64,000 nucleotides of DNA from Paraburkholderia panacisoli (GCF_008369935.1 NZ_VTUZ01000036.1:1-64000), one strand, 5' to 3'; positions 52,326-61,569 are shown, numbered from the stretch's first letter. Program-made: numbers and translations. Notes: generated by a model not told the origin, from the sequence alone.

Positions 52326-53003
52326 TCAACGGTCTAGACCAAATACTTGCAAGGTCGACTCTCCAGCGCGCAGCCTCGTCAGAATTTCCCACTCCGCCGC
52401 CTCACGTTTCTCGGCGGCGAGAAGCACCTCACTTATCTGCTCATTGGGGATAGAGACCACTCCGTCAATGTCACCTACGATCAGGTCGCCAGGACTCACG
52501 AAGATGTCACCCATCAGCACAGGCTTGTTAAGCCATCCCGTCGCACCAAAATCTTTCCCGGTACCGCGGATGCATAAGCCTCTTGAGAAAACAGGAAATC
52601 CAACTTCCTCAAGCAGAGCGCCATCTCTCACGCACGCATCTATGACCAGGCCGCCCAGTCGGGCGACCATTCCAGCAGTCGACATGACCTCGCCCCAATA
52701 TCCTGCTTCATAGTGGCCGCTCGCATAGACGACCAGGATATCGCCCGGGCTGGCCACCTTGATGGCTCGATGAATCCACAGATTGTCGTTCGGCGGGCAA
52801 TGCACGGTAAAAGCCGGCCCTGCTAGCCTGAAACTCGCGGCTGTCGGCTTGATCGACGACGGTAATGCCCCGATCCGGCCTCCGGCTTCGTGAAGTGTCG
52901 CCGAGCCAAGCCTGGCGGCTCGTTTGATCTGGTCTGCAGGTAGAGCAACCGTTTTGCGCACCGAGATTGACGTATCGGCGAACGGATCGTGTTCGTCACT
53001 CAT
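52326..53003 (-). CDS. RraA-like aldolase/decarboxylase, first of three (E-X20-R-D type)
   Basis: This 225-residue protein has the RraA/HMG-CHA aldolase fold. The active-site segment reads GEVM, 20 residues, then RDG: the acid 21 positions before the Arg is Glu. Other family marks are ATLHEAGGRIG near residue 36 and GDIDGVVSIPNE near the end. The family includes 4-hydroxy-4-methyl-2-oxoglutarate/4-carboxy-4-hydroxy-2-oxoadipate aldolase, which ends extradiol aromatic pathways. It is 2 bp after the second RraA-like gene and is the last intact gene of the operon. Confidence 0.82.
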   Translation of the reverse strand: MSDEHDPFADTSISVRKTVALPADQIKRAARLGSATLHEAGGRIGALPSSIKPTAASFRLAGPAFTVHCPPNDNLWIHRAIKVASPGDILVVYASGHYEAGYWGEVMSTAGMVARLGGLVIDACVRDGALLEEVGFPVFSRGLCIRGTGKDFGATGWLNKPVLMGDIFVSPGDLIVGDIDGVVSIPNEQISEVLLAAEKREAAEWEILTRLRAGESTLQVFGLDR

Positions 53004-53005
53004 GC

Positions 53006-53662
53006 TTAGTCCTTCAAAGACTGAAGGCGGTGGTACCCAAACTGACGGCGAGCCTCGTCTAGCCGGGTACCCTCTCGTGCGAGAGCGCGAATTGCGTCTT
53101 CGGCACGCGAAATCTCTTCAGCCGCATCAAGGATGGCATCCTCATGGGCGCTGGGTAGGACCACTACACCGTCCGCATCGCCGCGCACGAGGTCACCTGG
53201 CGCGACGCGAACCGATCCAATTGAAACCACGACTCCGGTGGCCTCCACCTGCACACGATCCTTGCCAGTTCGCATCCAGTGTCCGCGAGAAAACACCGGG
53301 TATCCGAGCTTGCGACAGAGCGCGACGTCGCGACAGATTCCGTCTATGACTGTTCCGGCAATCCCTCTCCGCTGAGCGATCTCCGTCAAGATGTCTCCCC
53401 ACACCGTTACATCTTCACGGCCCCCGTTGTCGAGGACGACAACTGATCCGGGAGGAACGTCATCGATATAGTCGCCTACCGTACCAGCGGGCTTGGAGGC
53501 CGGCCCGTAAAGAAGCGTGAAGGCTCGTCCCGTCAACCGGAACTCGTCAGCACGAGCCTTGATCCAGGCACATTGCCCGTGGATTCCAAGGCGATCCAAT
53601 GCGTCGCTCAAAGTTGCGCAGTCGAGCGAGGCTGCACGGTCAACATTTCGGTCCTGATTCAT
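53006..53662 (-). CDS. RraA-like aldolase, second of three (D-X20-R-D type)
   Basis: This 218-residue protein carries the D-X20-R-D metal motif described for true HMG/CHA aldolases: GDIL, then the Arg-Asp pair in GICRDVALC. It also has ATLSDALDRLGI at the start and GDADGVVVLPSA near the end. Of the three paralogues this is the best candidate for the aldolase that cleaves the last ring-cleavage intermediate to pyruvate and a keto acid. Its start overlaps the third gene's stop by 4 bp. Confidence 0.85.
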   Translation of the reverse strand: MNQDRNVDRAASLDCATLSDALDRLGIHGQCAWIKARADEFRLTGRAFTLLYGPASKPAGTVGDYIDDVPPGSVVVLDNGGREDVTVWGDILTEIAQRRGIAGTVIDGICRDVALCRKLGYPVFSRGHWMRTGKDRVQVEATGVVVSIGSVRVAPGDLVRGDADGVVVLPSAHEDAILDAAEEISRAEDAIRALAREGTRLDEARRQFGYHRLQSLKD

Positions 53663-54336
53663 CGCTTCAGCATCTCCTCGTAGTCGGCACCCATGACATG
53701 CGTAATCGACATCCCCTCCATCAAAGCCTTGCTCATGACGCTTTCGCGAGCTGCTATCTGCTCCGCGGTATCGAGGACAGCGGCGATGTGTGAGGCTGAA
53801 ACGAACACGACGGCGGTTCCATCTGCAATCACGTAATCGCCCGTATGCACAGTTGCGTCGGCGATCTGCACTGTTCCGCCCGTCTCTAGTTCTGCAACTC
53901 GGCCACGCGCTGTGAGGGCTGTCGAGCCACGCGCATAGATCGGGAATCCCAATCCACGCGCCTCGTCAACGTCACGCACTAGCCCGTCAGAGATAACGCC
54001 TGCGATCCCGCGAACTTTTGCGCCAGTCGACAGAATTCCGCCCCAGGATCCAGCGACGATTCCAGTACGCTGTTCGACTACGATGACGTCTCCTTTCTGC
54101 GCCATTTCGATGGCCCGAGCACCGAGGTGCGGAGTGGGCGCTCCTCTGCTCGAAACCTCATCGGCCTTCACCAGTTTCACGGTCATAACGCGTCCGCATA
54201 CTTTCGCGAGACACGATAGCGGTGAGAGTCCTGTGACTGTGCCTTTGAGAGAGAGCTTGTCCAGGCTGTCGGAAACGGCACAAGTATCAAGCCGGCCCAG
54301 CCGCTCCAGGATCGTTGAATCGTTCACGTTGGTCAT
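53659..54336 (-). CDS. RraA-like protein, third of three (G-X20-R-D-X2-E type)
   Basis: This 225-residue paralogue has Gly in place of the acid (SWGGIL), then Arg-Asp, and Glu three residues further (LVRDVDEA). This G-X20-R-D-X2-E/D pattern is the one described for RraA-like proteins rather than classical aldolases. CAVSDSLDKLSLKG is its N-terminal motif. It may be an oxaloacetate-type decarboxylase or a regulatory relative. It overlaps the RidA gene by 4 bp. Confidence 0.83.
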   Translation of the reverse strand: MTNVNDSTILERLGRLDTCAVSDSLDKLSLKGTVTGLSPLSCLAKVCGRVMTVKLVKADEVSSRGAPTPHLGARAIEMAQKGDVIVVEQRTGIVAGSWGGILSTGAKVRGIAGVISDGLVRDVDEARGLGFPIYARGSTALTARGRVAELETGGTVQIADATVHTGDYVIADGTAVVFVSASHIAAVLDTAEQIAARESVMSKALMEGMSITHVMGADYEEMLKR

Positions 54337-54734
54337 TTCAGTACGGCCATGATTTCGAGTTGAACAAGCATGCCGCCTCGGAGCGCGGACACGACTGTAT
54401 GGCGAGCGGGACGGTCATGCGCATCAGGAAAAGCGCGCAGCCATTCGTCGTTGACAGCAGCGCGATTTCCTTCCTCGCTAACGAGCACCCGGACATGGCC
54501 GACATCACCCAAATCGCCTCCAGCCTTTTTCAACAGCCTTTCCATGTTTGCGAAAGCGAATCGGACTTGCGCAGAGAGACCCTCGGCGAGACTACCAGTC
54601 GACGGATCTACTCCCATGATTCCTGAGGAGAACAGCATGTCTCCAACTCGGGTGCCAAAAGGAATCGGCACGGTATGCGAAATCCCTTCCAGATCAAAAG
54701 ACTCGCGGTGTGGTCGGTCTGGGTTCATAGCCAT
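54333..54734 (-). CDS. RidA/YjgF-family protein (imine deaminase-like)
   Basis: This 133-residue protein of the RidA family has IPFGTRVGDMLFSSGIMGVD (the usual substrate loop), RFAFANMERLLKKAGGDLGD and VRVLVSE. The conserved Arg near residue 107 of the family corresponds to the DRPARHTVV segment. RidA relatives hydrolyse enamines/imines, and some, such as 2-aminomuconate deaminase, are dedicated steps in amino-aromatic degradation. Here it overlaps the ring-cleavage dioxygenase gene by 10 bp and an RraA-like gene by 4 bp, which suggests a pathway role rather than general imine repair. Confidence 0.85.
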   Translation of the reverse strand: MAMNPDRPHRESFDLEGISHTVPIPFGTRVGDMLFSSGIMGVDPSTGSLAEGLSAQVRFAFANMERLLKKAGGDLGDVGHVRVLVSEEGNRAAVNDEWLRAFPDAHDRPARHTVVSALRGGMLVQLEIMAVLK

Positions 54735-55687
54735 TTTGCGAACGCCATGCCTACGCCCGTCCCACCTTCCGAGCGATATCCGGGGATGTAATCAACGAGC
54801 TTCATGCGCAACCCTTCGAGAGCCCCGCCCGCCGCAATCCAGTTCAAAACCTCCGAAGATCCGGACTGCAACTTACTCCTCGGTACTGAGGAGAGCGCCT
54901 CGCCATCTCCCTTGGCAAGGCCCTCCAGTATCTGGCGATCAAACTCGCTGTCGATAACAAAGTGACTAAGCCCACCAGAGGCGATCACCGCTACGCGTTC
55001 CGCGCCGGGCCACAATTCGATCGCCTTGCGGATTGCCTGTCCAAACGCGTAGCAACGCGCCGCAGTGGGTTGGTTCGGAGGAACGTAGGTGTTGATAAGC
55101 ACGGGAATCATCGGGATGATCCTGTCCTCGCGCATGATGCGGCGTCGCACGAAAGTAAAGGCATGTCCCAAAGAGCGTTGCTCATGCTGACGTGAGTACT
55201 GAGCTACATCAAAGTTTTGCTCCATCAGATTTTCAATGATATGGCGCCCGAACTCCGGATGACCCGGATAGGCCTCCTGCGTCTCACCATGAAATGCCCA
55301 CAGCACTGCCGCTCTGGAAGGAACGCTCATATCGCCATGGATAAATTCCGGCCTGTCCCAGCTCTTGTCCCCCCAGAAAACCGAGAACGTCGGCATGCAG
55401 TCGTCGAGAAAGAGTTCCTCCTGGTCATCACCGATCAACACGACGACGTCGGGGGCGACATCGTTGAGCGTCTGAGCGAGATCGGCGATGGCGCTCTGAA
55501 CTGCGCTATGCTTCTTTTCCCAAACCTCTGGACTGAGTTCCTGCTCAATCCAGTCAGGCTTGCGCTTCAGGAGCTCTTCATAGGGTGTGCGATTCTGGTC
55601 AATCCGCGCCTGCTCGCTCCACCACTTCGGCTCCTGGCTAACTTGAGGACTGTGCGACATAGCCAGTCCCAGCACGATCTCGGCCAT
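54725..55687 (-). CDS. LigB-type class III extradiol ring-cleavage dioxygenase
   Basis: The ATG at 55687 (MAEIVLGLAMSHSPQ) gives 320 residues and places an iron-ligand His at residue 12 and a second His at residue 60, as in the protocatechuate 4,5-dioxygenase beta subunit (His12, His61). GGLSHFVIDSEFDRQ carries the conserved acid/base His region. No separate LigA-type alpha subunit is encoded nearby, so this is a one-subunit enzyme. It would open a catechol-like ring made by the Rieske enzyme or ligase branch. Whether the substrate is carboxylated, CoA-linked or amino-substituted cannot be told. Confidence 0.83.
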   Translation of the reverse strand: MAEIVLGLAMSHSPQVSQEPKWWSEQARIDQNRTPYEELLKRKPDWIEQELSPEVWEKKHSAVQSAIADLAQTLNDVAPDVVVLIGDDQEELFLDDCMPTFSVFWGDKSWDRPEFIHGDMSVPSRAAVLWAFHGETQEAYPGHPEFGRHIIENLMEQNFDVAQYSRQHEQRSLGHAFTFVRRRIMREDRIIPMIPVLINTYVPPNQPTAARCYAFGQAIRKAIELWPGAERVAVIASGGLSHFVIDSEFDRQILEGLAKGDGEALSSVPRSKLQSGSSEVLNWIAAGGALEGLRMKLVDYIPGYRSEGGTGVGMAFAKWL

Positions 55688-55754
55688 AAAACTCCTCATT
55701 CCTCGTTTGAAGATGCGCGCTGTGCGCATCGATGTGTACGCGTACCCCTAAACG

Positions 55755-56522
55755 TCAGCTCGCGGTCCATCCGCCGTCCACCGGGAGAATCACGCCGGTT
55801 ATGAAGCTCGCGCCCGGAGACGCCAGAAATAGAATCGGTGGACCTATCTCGTCTGGATGGGCAGCGCGACCGAGCGGCACCTTGTGCTGAATGAGCATGC
55901 GCCAGCGCTCGCTTGCCTGGCTCTGTTGCGACATCTCTGTAGCAAACGGTCCGGGTGCAACCGCATTGACGCGAATGCCACGTGGCGCAAGTTCGACAGC
56001 CAGCGCTTTTGTCATCTGCACCACCGCTCCCTTGGAGGCGGCATATGCCGAGCGCTCGCTCATTCCGATCAGCCCTGCGGTGGATGCAACATTGACGATC
56101 GCACTGCCGGGTTTCATGTGCGCAACCGCGGCGCGACAAATCGACCATACGCCGTATGCGTTCGCCCGCATGACCTGCTCGAAGTCGGCATCCGACGTGG
56201 TCTGCAACGTTCCACGAGCAATCGCGCCAGCAGAATTCACGAGAATGTCGACGCTACCGGCGTGTCTGATCGTCGCTTCCACCACATCTTCCGCAGTTCC
56301 AGGTTGCGACAGATCTCCAGCGACGCAGGAAACCTTCGCACCAGCGCCTGCCAGGATTTCGGCCCGTTCATCAAGCGATTGCTGGTTACGTGCTACCAAC
56401 ACGACATGCGCTCCTGCAGCGGCCAAGGCGGCAGCCGCCGCGGCGCCCAGTCCTCTCGATCCCCCGGTCACAACGGCGACCCGTCCGGATAAATCAAATG
56501 GCCCGCCTGCGCCATTGCTCAT
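55755..56522 (-). CDS. Short-chain dehydrogenase/reductase
   Basis: This 255-residue classical SDR has TGGSRGLGAAAAAALA as the nucleotide-binding motif, NSAGAIA, Ser in NVASTAGLIG and the catalytic YAASKGAVVQMTKAL, ending VDGGWTAS. It is NAD(P)-dependent. It overlaps the acyl-CoA ligase gene by 4 bp and precedes the dioxygenase by 67 bp. A role such as dehydrogenating a dihydrodiol or a hydroxyacyl intermediate fits the operon but is not proven. Confidence 0.88.
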   Translation of the reverse strand: MSNGAGGPFDLSGRVAVVTGGSRGLGAAAAAALAAAGAHVVLVARNQQSLDERAEILAGAGAKVSCVAGDLSQPGTAEDVVEATIRHAGSVDILVNSAGAIARGTLQTTSDADFEQVMRANAYGVWSICRAAVAHMKPGSAIVNVASTAGLIGMSERSAYAASKGAVVQMTKALAVELAPRGIRVNAVAPGPFATEMSQQSQASERWRMLIQHKVPLGRAAHPDEIGPPILFLASPGASFITGVILPVDGGWTAS

Positions 56523-58228
56523 ACCGATTTCTCCCGCAGAACACGCCGTAGCACCTTGCCCGAATTGGTCTTAGGCAACTCGTCGAGGACCTCGATCAGG
56601 CGCGGCACCTTGTACGACGCCAGTCGCTCCCGGCAAAACAGCGTCAACTCCTCTTGCGTAATCGTCGCCGATGGACGCAACACGACGAACGCTTTTGGTG
56701 CTTCGCCACGGTAACTATCAGGCACTCCAATCACCGCGGCCTCGCTAATCGCTGGATGCTCAAGCAACACGTCCTCGACCTCGCGCGGCCAGACCTTGAA
56801 TCCGGATGCGACGATCATGTCCTTTGAGCGGTCTACGACATAAAACCAGCCTTCTGTGTCGGCACGCCCGATGTCCCCCGTGCGTAACCAGCCGTCTTCA
56901 AATGCAGCCGACGATGCGTCCGGTTTCCGCCAATACCCCGCGACGACCTGCGGACCCGAGGTCATCAACTCGCCAACATCTCCGCCAAAGGGCAACGTTG
57001 CACGCGACTGCAAATCGACTATCCGGCAACGTGTTCCGGGGACTGGTACACCTATCGACAGCGAACCAGTCAATTCATCCACCGGAGCCCGGCGTCCCAA
57101 AGGCACCAGGTGCGAGGGCGACGTCGTCTCAGTCAGACCATAGGCGTTGTGGATATACACGCCCGTCGCTGCCTCCCATCGCTCGACGATCGCCGGCGCC
57201 ACGGGTGCGCCTCCGCTAAACAACTTGCGGAAATGGGATAGGCGCGAGCGGTCGAACGCGGGCTGGTCAAGCAGCGCAATGTAAGCAGTAATGGCCGCCA
57301 CCGTCGTCGTGCAGCGATGGCGCGCCAACAAATCGAGTACAGTGGCTGCTTCGAACCGATAGCACATGACTACAGCAGCGCCCGCGACCAACCCTGCCGC
57401 GATATGGGCGACCAACCCTGTTACGTGCGAAAAGGGCGCGGCCGCAAAGAGGACATCATCGGAGGTAAGTTCCAGCCATTGACGATAGACCTCCGCGCTG
57501 GACGCCACATTTGCGTGAGTGATGAGTGCAGCCTTGGGCTCGCCCGTGGTTCCTGACGTGTAAGTCAGGAAGGCGATGTCACTCCGATCAATCGACCCTC
57601 CAGACGATGTGCCCGGCTCGTCGAGAAGCGCCGACAGATGGCTCCATCCGTCGGGCATCTCAATGTCCTCACTGACTTTCCCGAGAAGGGCGGGCGTGTC
57701 GCCCTCACGAAGAAACTCATTGGCAAACGAGACTGCGGCGGAAAGGCTGCCTCCCCAGTCCAAAATCGCACCATGAAGTGCCATGGCCTGCTCTGCCCCG
57801 ACAATCGCGGCACACGGTTCAGCGTCGTGCAGATAGTGAACCAGCTCCCGCCGTTTGAGCATGGGATTGAGCGGCACAACGATTGCACCCAGACGCCAGA
57901 CCGCCAGCACTCCGATTACCGTTGCCGGAGTGTTTTGATTCAAGATTACGACCCGGTCGCCTTTCTTTACCCGGTCGGCCCACGCTGTAACCAGGGCGTC
58001 GACCTTTTGGCCGAGCTGCCGGAAGCTAAGCGCGGTATCGAAATACCAGAGCGCAATCGCATCGGGGCGCGCCGCCACGTTGACCTCAAAAGCGTCAAGC
58101 GGCAATGCTGGCTCGATCGCGACGTCCGGGCCGATACCGGGAGCGTAGAGGCGGACCCACCGGCGATCGTCGGTTGACCCTTCATCACTCGAGTCTCCAT
58201 CGGAGAGGCGGATCTCAGACATAGTCAT
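56519..58228 (-). CDS. AMP-dependent acyl-CoA synthetase/ligase
   Basis: This 569-residue ANL-family enzyme has the P-loop LTYTSGTTGEPKAALITH (about residue 205), YGLTETTSPSH, TGDIGRADTEGWFYVVDR and the C-terminal Lys in PKTNSGKVLRR. It activates a carboxylic acid with ATP and CoA. The size and sequence are those of the fatty/aromatic acid CoA ligases. It overlaps its neighbours on both sides by 4 bp, so its substrate should be an intermediate or the starting acid of the aromatic operon. Confidence 0.88.
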   Translation of the reverse strand: MTMSEIRLSDGDSSDEGSTDDRRWVRLYAPGIGPDVAIEPALPLDAFEVNVAARPDAIALWYFDTALSFRQLGQKVDALVTAWADRVKKGDRVVILNQNTPATVIGVLAVWRLGAIVVPLNPMLKRRELVHYLHDAEPCAAIVGAEQAMALHGAILDWGGSLSAAVSFANEFLREGDTPALLGKVSEDIEMPDGWSHLSALLDEPGTSSGGSIDRSDIAFLTYTSGTTGEPKAALITHANVASSAEVYRQWLELTSDDVLFAAAPFSHVTGLVAHIAAGLVAGAAVVMCYRFEAATVLDLLARHRCTTTVAAITAYIALLDQPAFDRSRLSHFRKLFSGGAPVAPAIVERWEAATGVYIHNAYGLTETTSPSHLVPLGRRAPVDELTGSLSIGVPVPGTRCRIVDLQSRATLPFGGDVGELMTSGPQVVAGYWRKPDASSAAFEDGWLRTGDIGRADTEGWFYVVDRSKDMIVASGFKVWPREVEDVLLEHPAISEAAVIGVPDSYRGEAPKAFVVLRPSATITQEELTLFCRERLASYKVPRLIEVLDELPKTNSGKVLRRVLREKSV

Positions 58229-59217
58229 GCCATTTCATATAGTTCACGGAAACGGGCGGCGATCTGCTGGAGCCGTTCGAGCTCCAGGGGTCCCGCCTGT
58301 GCGGCAGCGATTGCATCGTCGAGATGTGAACGCTCGGAGATACCCACTAGAACTGTGTCGATCATGGGTTCACTCAAGGCAAAACGCAGCGCAAGACTGG
58401 CCATTGACGCGCCTTCTGGTACGAAGGCGCGAAATGCATCCGCCTTCACGCGGTCCGCATCCACTTCGGCTCGAGACAGTGATGAATAGGACTTCGCAAA
58501 ACGATGAAGCTCACCGCTTTCGCTAAGAGCACCCGCCGCGAGAACGCGAATACCGACCACGCCAACATCGCGGTTCGACGCCTTCGAGATCATCTCTCCG
58601 TAGTCCTGAGCCCGCCACGCTGCAACCGTCGGGGCGACCGCGCTCGGGTTGAGGAGGTTGTAGTAGGCTTGAAAAAGGTCGAAGCGGTCGGCTTCGATGA
58701 CCTCAAGAATCGAGTCGGTATGACCTAGACCTGTGAAACCAACGGCACCAACGATGCCCTTTCGTTTCAATCCTTCCATGACGTCAGCTACCCCGCCGGG
58801 CTGCAATACGTCGTCAACGGAGAGAACACGACCACCCAGATCCCGTTGACGTCCCACACGACTATGCAGGTACAGGATGTCCAGGCGTTCGCGGTTCAGC
58901 CGTTCCTGGCTGCGCTGGACGGAACGGACGATTGCGCCTTCCAGGTCATCAAGGTCACCAGGGGCGAAGTCGATCTTGGTACTGATGATCGGCGATGCTC
59001 CGAGGGTCTTGAGCGTCTTTCCCAGATTGACTTCCGAGTCGCCGCCGCCGTACGTCGGAGACGTGTCGAAGATATTAATTCCTCGCTCCAGGGCGTTGCC
59101 GACGACAGCGCACTGTTCGTGCTCGCTGCCGCGGACCATGAGCCCCGCGGTCCCACCACAGCCGAATGAAATCTCAGAGACTTCAAACCCGGTACGTCCT
59201 AAACGGCGCTTACGCAT
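58225..59217 (-). CDS. Aldo/keto reductase
   Basis: The ATG at 59217 (MRKRRLGRTGFEVSEISFG) gives 330 residues. The catalytic Asp and Tyr lie in GINIFDTSPTYGGGDSEVNLG, Lys in ISTKIDFAPGD and His in LDILYLHSRVG. It is more divergent from the fucose-type AKR at 43825 than that family's internal range. Its start overlaps the alcohol dehydrogenase stop by 8 bp. An aldehyde or ketone intermediate of the aromatic pathway is the probable substrate. Confidence 0.85.
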   Translation of the reverse strand: MRKRRLGRTGFEVSEISFGCGGTAGLMVRGSEHEQCAVVGNALERGINIFDTSPTYGGGDSEVNLGKTLKTLGASPIISTKIDFAPGDLDDLEGAIVRSVQRSQERLNRERLDILYLHSRVGRQRDLGGRVLSVDDVLQPGGVADVMEGLKRKGIVGAVGFTGLGHTDSILEVIEADRFDLFQAYYNLLNPSAVAPTVAAWRAQDYGEMISKASNRDVGVVGIRVLAAGALSESGELHRFAKSYSSLSRAEVDADRVKADAFRAFVPEGASMASLALRFALSEPMIDTVLVGISERSHLDDAIAAAQAGPLELERLQQIAARFRELYEMA

Positions 59218-60277
59218 CGACGTTGCTCCTTGACGAGGCTGCATCCTGAATGACGACATGAGCTCCACGAACTGCACCACCATCGAGCAATCCTTTGAGA
59301 ACAGCTTCCGCAGCCTCAAATCCGTGGACCTCCCCTGCAAACTCTCGAAGCCTCTTTCGCTCGGCCGAGACAATCTCTACCGCCTTTTTCAGAGACTGAG
59401 CCGATGCACCACGTCCGCCTTTAAGGGTGAGTCCCTTGCGACGAACCGTCTCCGGCTCCATCCCAGACGGTCTGGTTGAAGTGCATGCCAATATCACTCG
59501 CCCAAGTGGACCAGCCATTTCGACCGAAGCCGCAACGTACTCCACGGGAGTCTCTGTCACGACCACGACCACCTCGTAGGGTCCTTCGAGTTTCGGTGCA
59601 GCGGGAAAGCTGCGCACGTCAGCTCCCATTGCCCAACAGGTTTTAATCGCGTCTACACCACGTGAATCGCCGTACACGACGACTTTCGACGCTCCCGCGT
59701 GCAGAGCCACCAAAGCTGTTGCCGCGCCCATCCGACTCGTGCCGAGGATCGCCACTGATTCCCCTACCTTGATCTCTGCGCCATGGTGGAGCCATTCAAC
59801 GCCCGAAGCTACGGGAAACGCGAAGGTCGCAAGCTCGATGGGCAAATCTTCAGGTATCGGGACCAGTACCGATTGTTCATCGAGCGACACAGTCTCCGCA
59901 TATCCTCCCCAGTTACTGGAGGATGAGTCTTGAACAATGTGTCCATATCGCGGTGATTTGCAGAATCGCTTTTGATCGCGCAGGCACCAATCGCACTTCC
60001 CGCAAGGCCGTGCGTCATCGATCATGACCCTTGCACCGCGCAACTCCTGTAGCGCACGCGGGGCGGTGGGACCCACATCCTCGACGCGCCCCACGATCTC
60101 GTGCCCGAGTACCAAAGGCGTAGTCATCACCGGACCATATCCATGGAGTGTTTCGGCATCTCCGATACAAACAGCGCTCCCCTCCACCCGGAGAACCGCT
60201 CCACACTCACCCGCTGATACCGCTGGGAGATCGCGCAACTCCAGCTTGCCGTCTCCGACGTGAACGAGGCCTCGCAT
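59210..60277 (-). CDS. Zinc-dependent alcohol dehydrogenase family protein
   Basis: The ATG at 60277 (MRGLVHVGDGKLELRDL) gives 355 residues. It has the GHEIVGRVEDVG motif and a structural-zinc Cys cluster (CGKCDWCLRDQKRFC). The nucleotide-binding domain has AILGTSRMGAATALVALHAGA, where the usual GxGxxG is altered. The start codon overlaps the Rieske gene stop. It would oxidise an alcohol or reduce an aldehyde in the aromatic pathway. The changed glycine motif leaves cofactor preference open. Confidence 0.83.
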   Translation of the reverse strand: MRGLVHVGDGKLELRDLPAVSAGECGAVLRVEGSAVCIGDAETLHGYGPVMTTPLVLGHEIVGRVEDVGPTAPRALQELRGARVMIDDARPCGKCDWCLRDQKRFCKSPRYGHIVQDSSSSNWGGYAETVSLDEQSVLVPIPEDLPIELATFAFPVASGVEWLHHGAEIKVGESVAILGTSRMGAATALVALHAGASKVVVYGDSRGVDAIKTCWAMGADVRSFPAAPKLEGPYEVVVVVTETPVEYVAASVEMAGPLGRVILACTSTRPSGMEPETVRRKGLTLKGGRGASAQSLKKAVEIVSAERKRLREFAGEVHGFEAAEAVLKGLLDGGAVRGAHVVIQDAASSRSNVDA

Positions 60278-61569
60278 CAAACAGCCTTTCCCAGTGACGC
60301 CGTTGACGCGGCGCCGTAAAGCTTTTCCCACCAATCGTCTTCGCGATTGATCGTCGCCGCGGCGCTTCGTACCTGGCTGTAGTCGCTATTGAGTGCAGGG
60401 ATTTCAGGTTCCTTGCCGTCTCTAATCTGACGAGCCGTTGCGAGGAGCATGCGTCGCATGTGGACAATTGCCTTGTCGGTCATCCCCAGGTGCTCGATGG
60501 TGCGATCCTGTATGGGCCCCATCGACTCCTGCACAGCAATGTCTTGCATGGTCGTGCCATACAGTCCGGTGTAGGTCTTACCCGCCTTGATGCCTTCGCG
60601 ATCCTGGAACCATCGGTTGCCGGCACGTCCAGGACGGCGATAGTCGGGCAGCAGATCCTCACCCATCCGCAATCCGAGGAAAGTTTCGTGCGCCTTCACT
60701 TCGACCGGCGACAGTGGATGTTCGTTGTCGTACCAGACAAGGTACATTGCGGTGTTTTCGCTATCTAGCGGCACTGACGCCTGCATGTACACGGGAGGGA
60801 TCATGCTGTAGAACGGCAAGGCATAAGCCGTAGCCCTCACGTATGCGAGTTTCTCCGGATCGGCCATTGCCTTGCGGATTGCGCCATAGATAAAGCCGAA
60901 CTCGGTCTCTCTTACGTCGATCTCGGGTGAAGTATCGATTGACGGCCGCGAACGTCGGCCATCACTGTGAACTTGATCCTGATCGTAATCACCCGACGCA
61001 CTTGTCTCTGCGCTATGCAGAAAATCACTGTGTGCCGAATCAAGTGAACCCTCGAGCGACTGCACAAAGTTGACGTTGTAGAGCGTTTTTCTCACAACGT
61101 AATGAGTCGACGGCAAGTTCATCCATGGAAAGCTTGGAAGTGGAGGTGGCTCTCCGGGTCCCAAGTAAGCCCACAACAGTCCGCCCGCTTCGACACACGG
61201 GTAGGTCGTGTTATTCACCCGTCCGCACATGCGGCTATCTTTCGGCTCGCCAGGCATTTCACATACATGTCCGGCGACATCAATCTTCCAGCCGTGATAA
61301 ATGCAGCGCAGTCCGTCACCTTCATCGCGCGCGAGCATGAGCGATGCACCGCGATGGGGACAGGCCTCGGACATCAAACCTACCCGGCCTTCGGCATTTC
61401 GCCAGGCCACGAGTCGCTCGCCCACCAGATTGACGCGAACCGGCCCTTCGCCGGGTGACGGAATCTCATCCAACAAACATGCCGGCATCCAGAACCGCCG
61501 CAGGAAGATGCCCATGGGCTGGTCTCCCTCTACACGGCACATCAATTCATTGTCAGCCTTTGACAGCAT
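60277..61569 (-). CDS. Rieske aromatic oxygenase, VanA/phthalate type
   Basis: This 430-residue oxygenase subunit has a Rieske [2Fe-2S] site in CPHRGASLML and CIYHGWKIDVAG (about residues 68-90) and the mononuclear iron site in LDSAHSDFLHSAE (about residue 175), a pattern of phthalate dioxygenase and vanillate O-demethylase-type enzymes that need a separate reductase. No reductase gene is adjacent, so it must be supplied from elsewhere. It would hydroxylate or O-demethylate an aromatic acid ahead of ring cleavage. Confidence 0.88.
   Translation of the reverse strand: MLSKADNELMCRVEGDQPMGIFLRRFWMPACLLDEIPSPGEGPVRVNLVGERLVAWRNAEGRVGLMSEACPHRGASLMLARDEGDGLRCIYHGWKIDVAGHVCEMPGEPKDSRMCGRVNNTTYPCVEAGGLLWAYLGPGEPPPLPSFPWMNLPSTHYVVRKTLYNVNFVQSLEGSLDSAHSDFLHSAETSASGDYDQDQVHSDGRRSRPSIDTSPEIDVRETEFGFIYGAIRKAMADPEKLAYVRATAYALPFYSMIPPVYMQASVPLDSENTAMYLVWYDNEHPLSPVEVKAHETFLGLRMGEDLLPDYRRPGRAGNRWFQDREGIKAGKTYTGLYGTTMQDIAVQESMGPIQDRTIEHLGMTDKAIVHMRRMLLATARQIRDGKEPEIPALNSDYSQVRSAAATINREDDWWEKLYGAASTASLGKAV

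Noticed and set aside
56856..57143. Plus-strand frames inside the acyl-CoA ligase gene
   Set aside because: Shadows of the minus-strand ligase; no similarity to any family.
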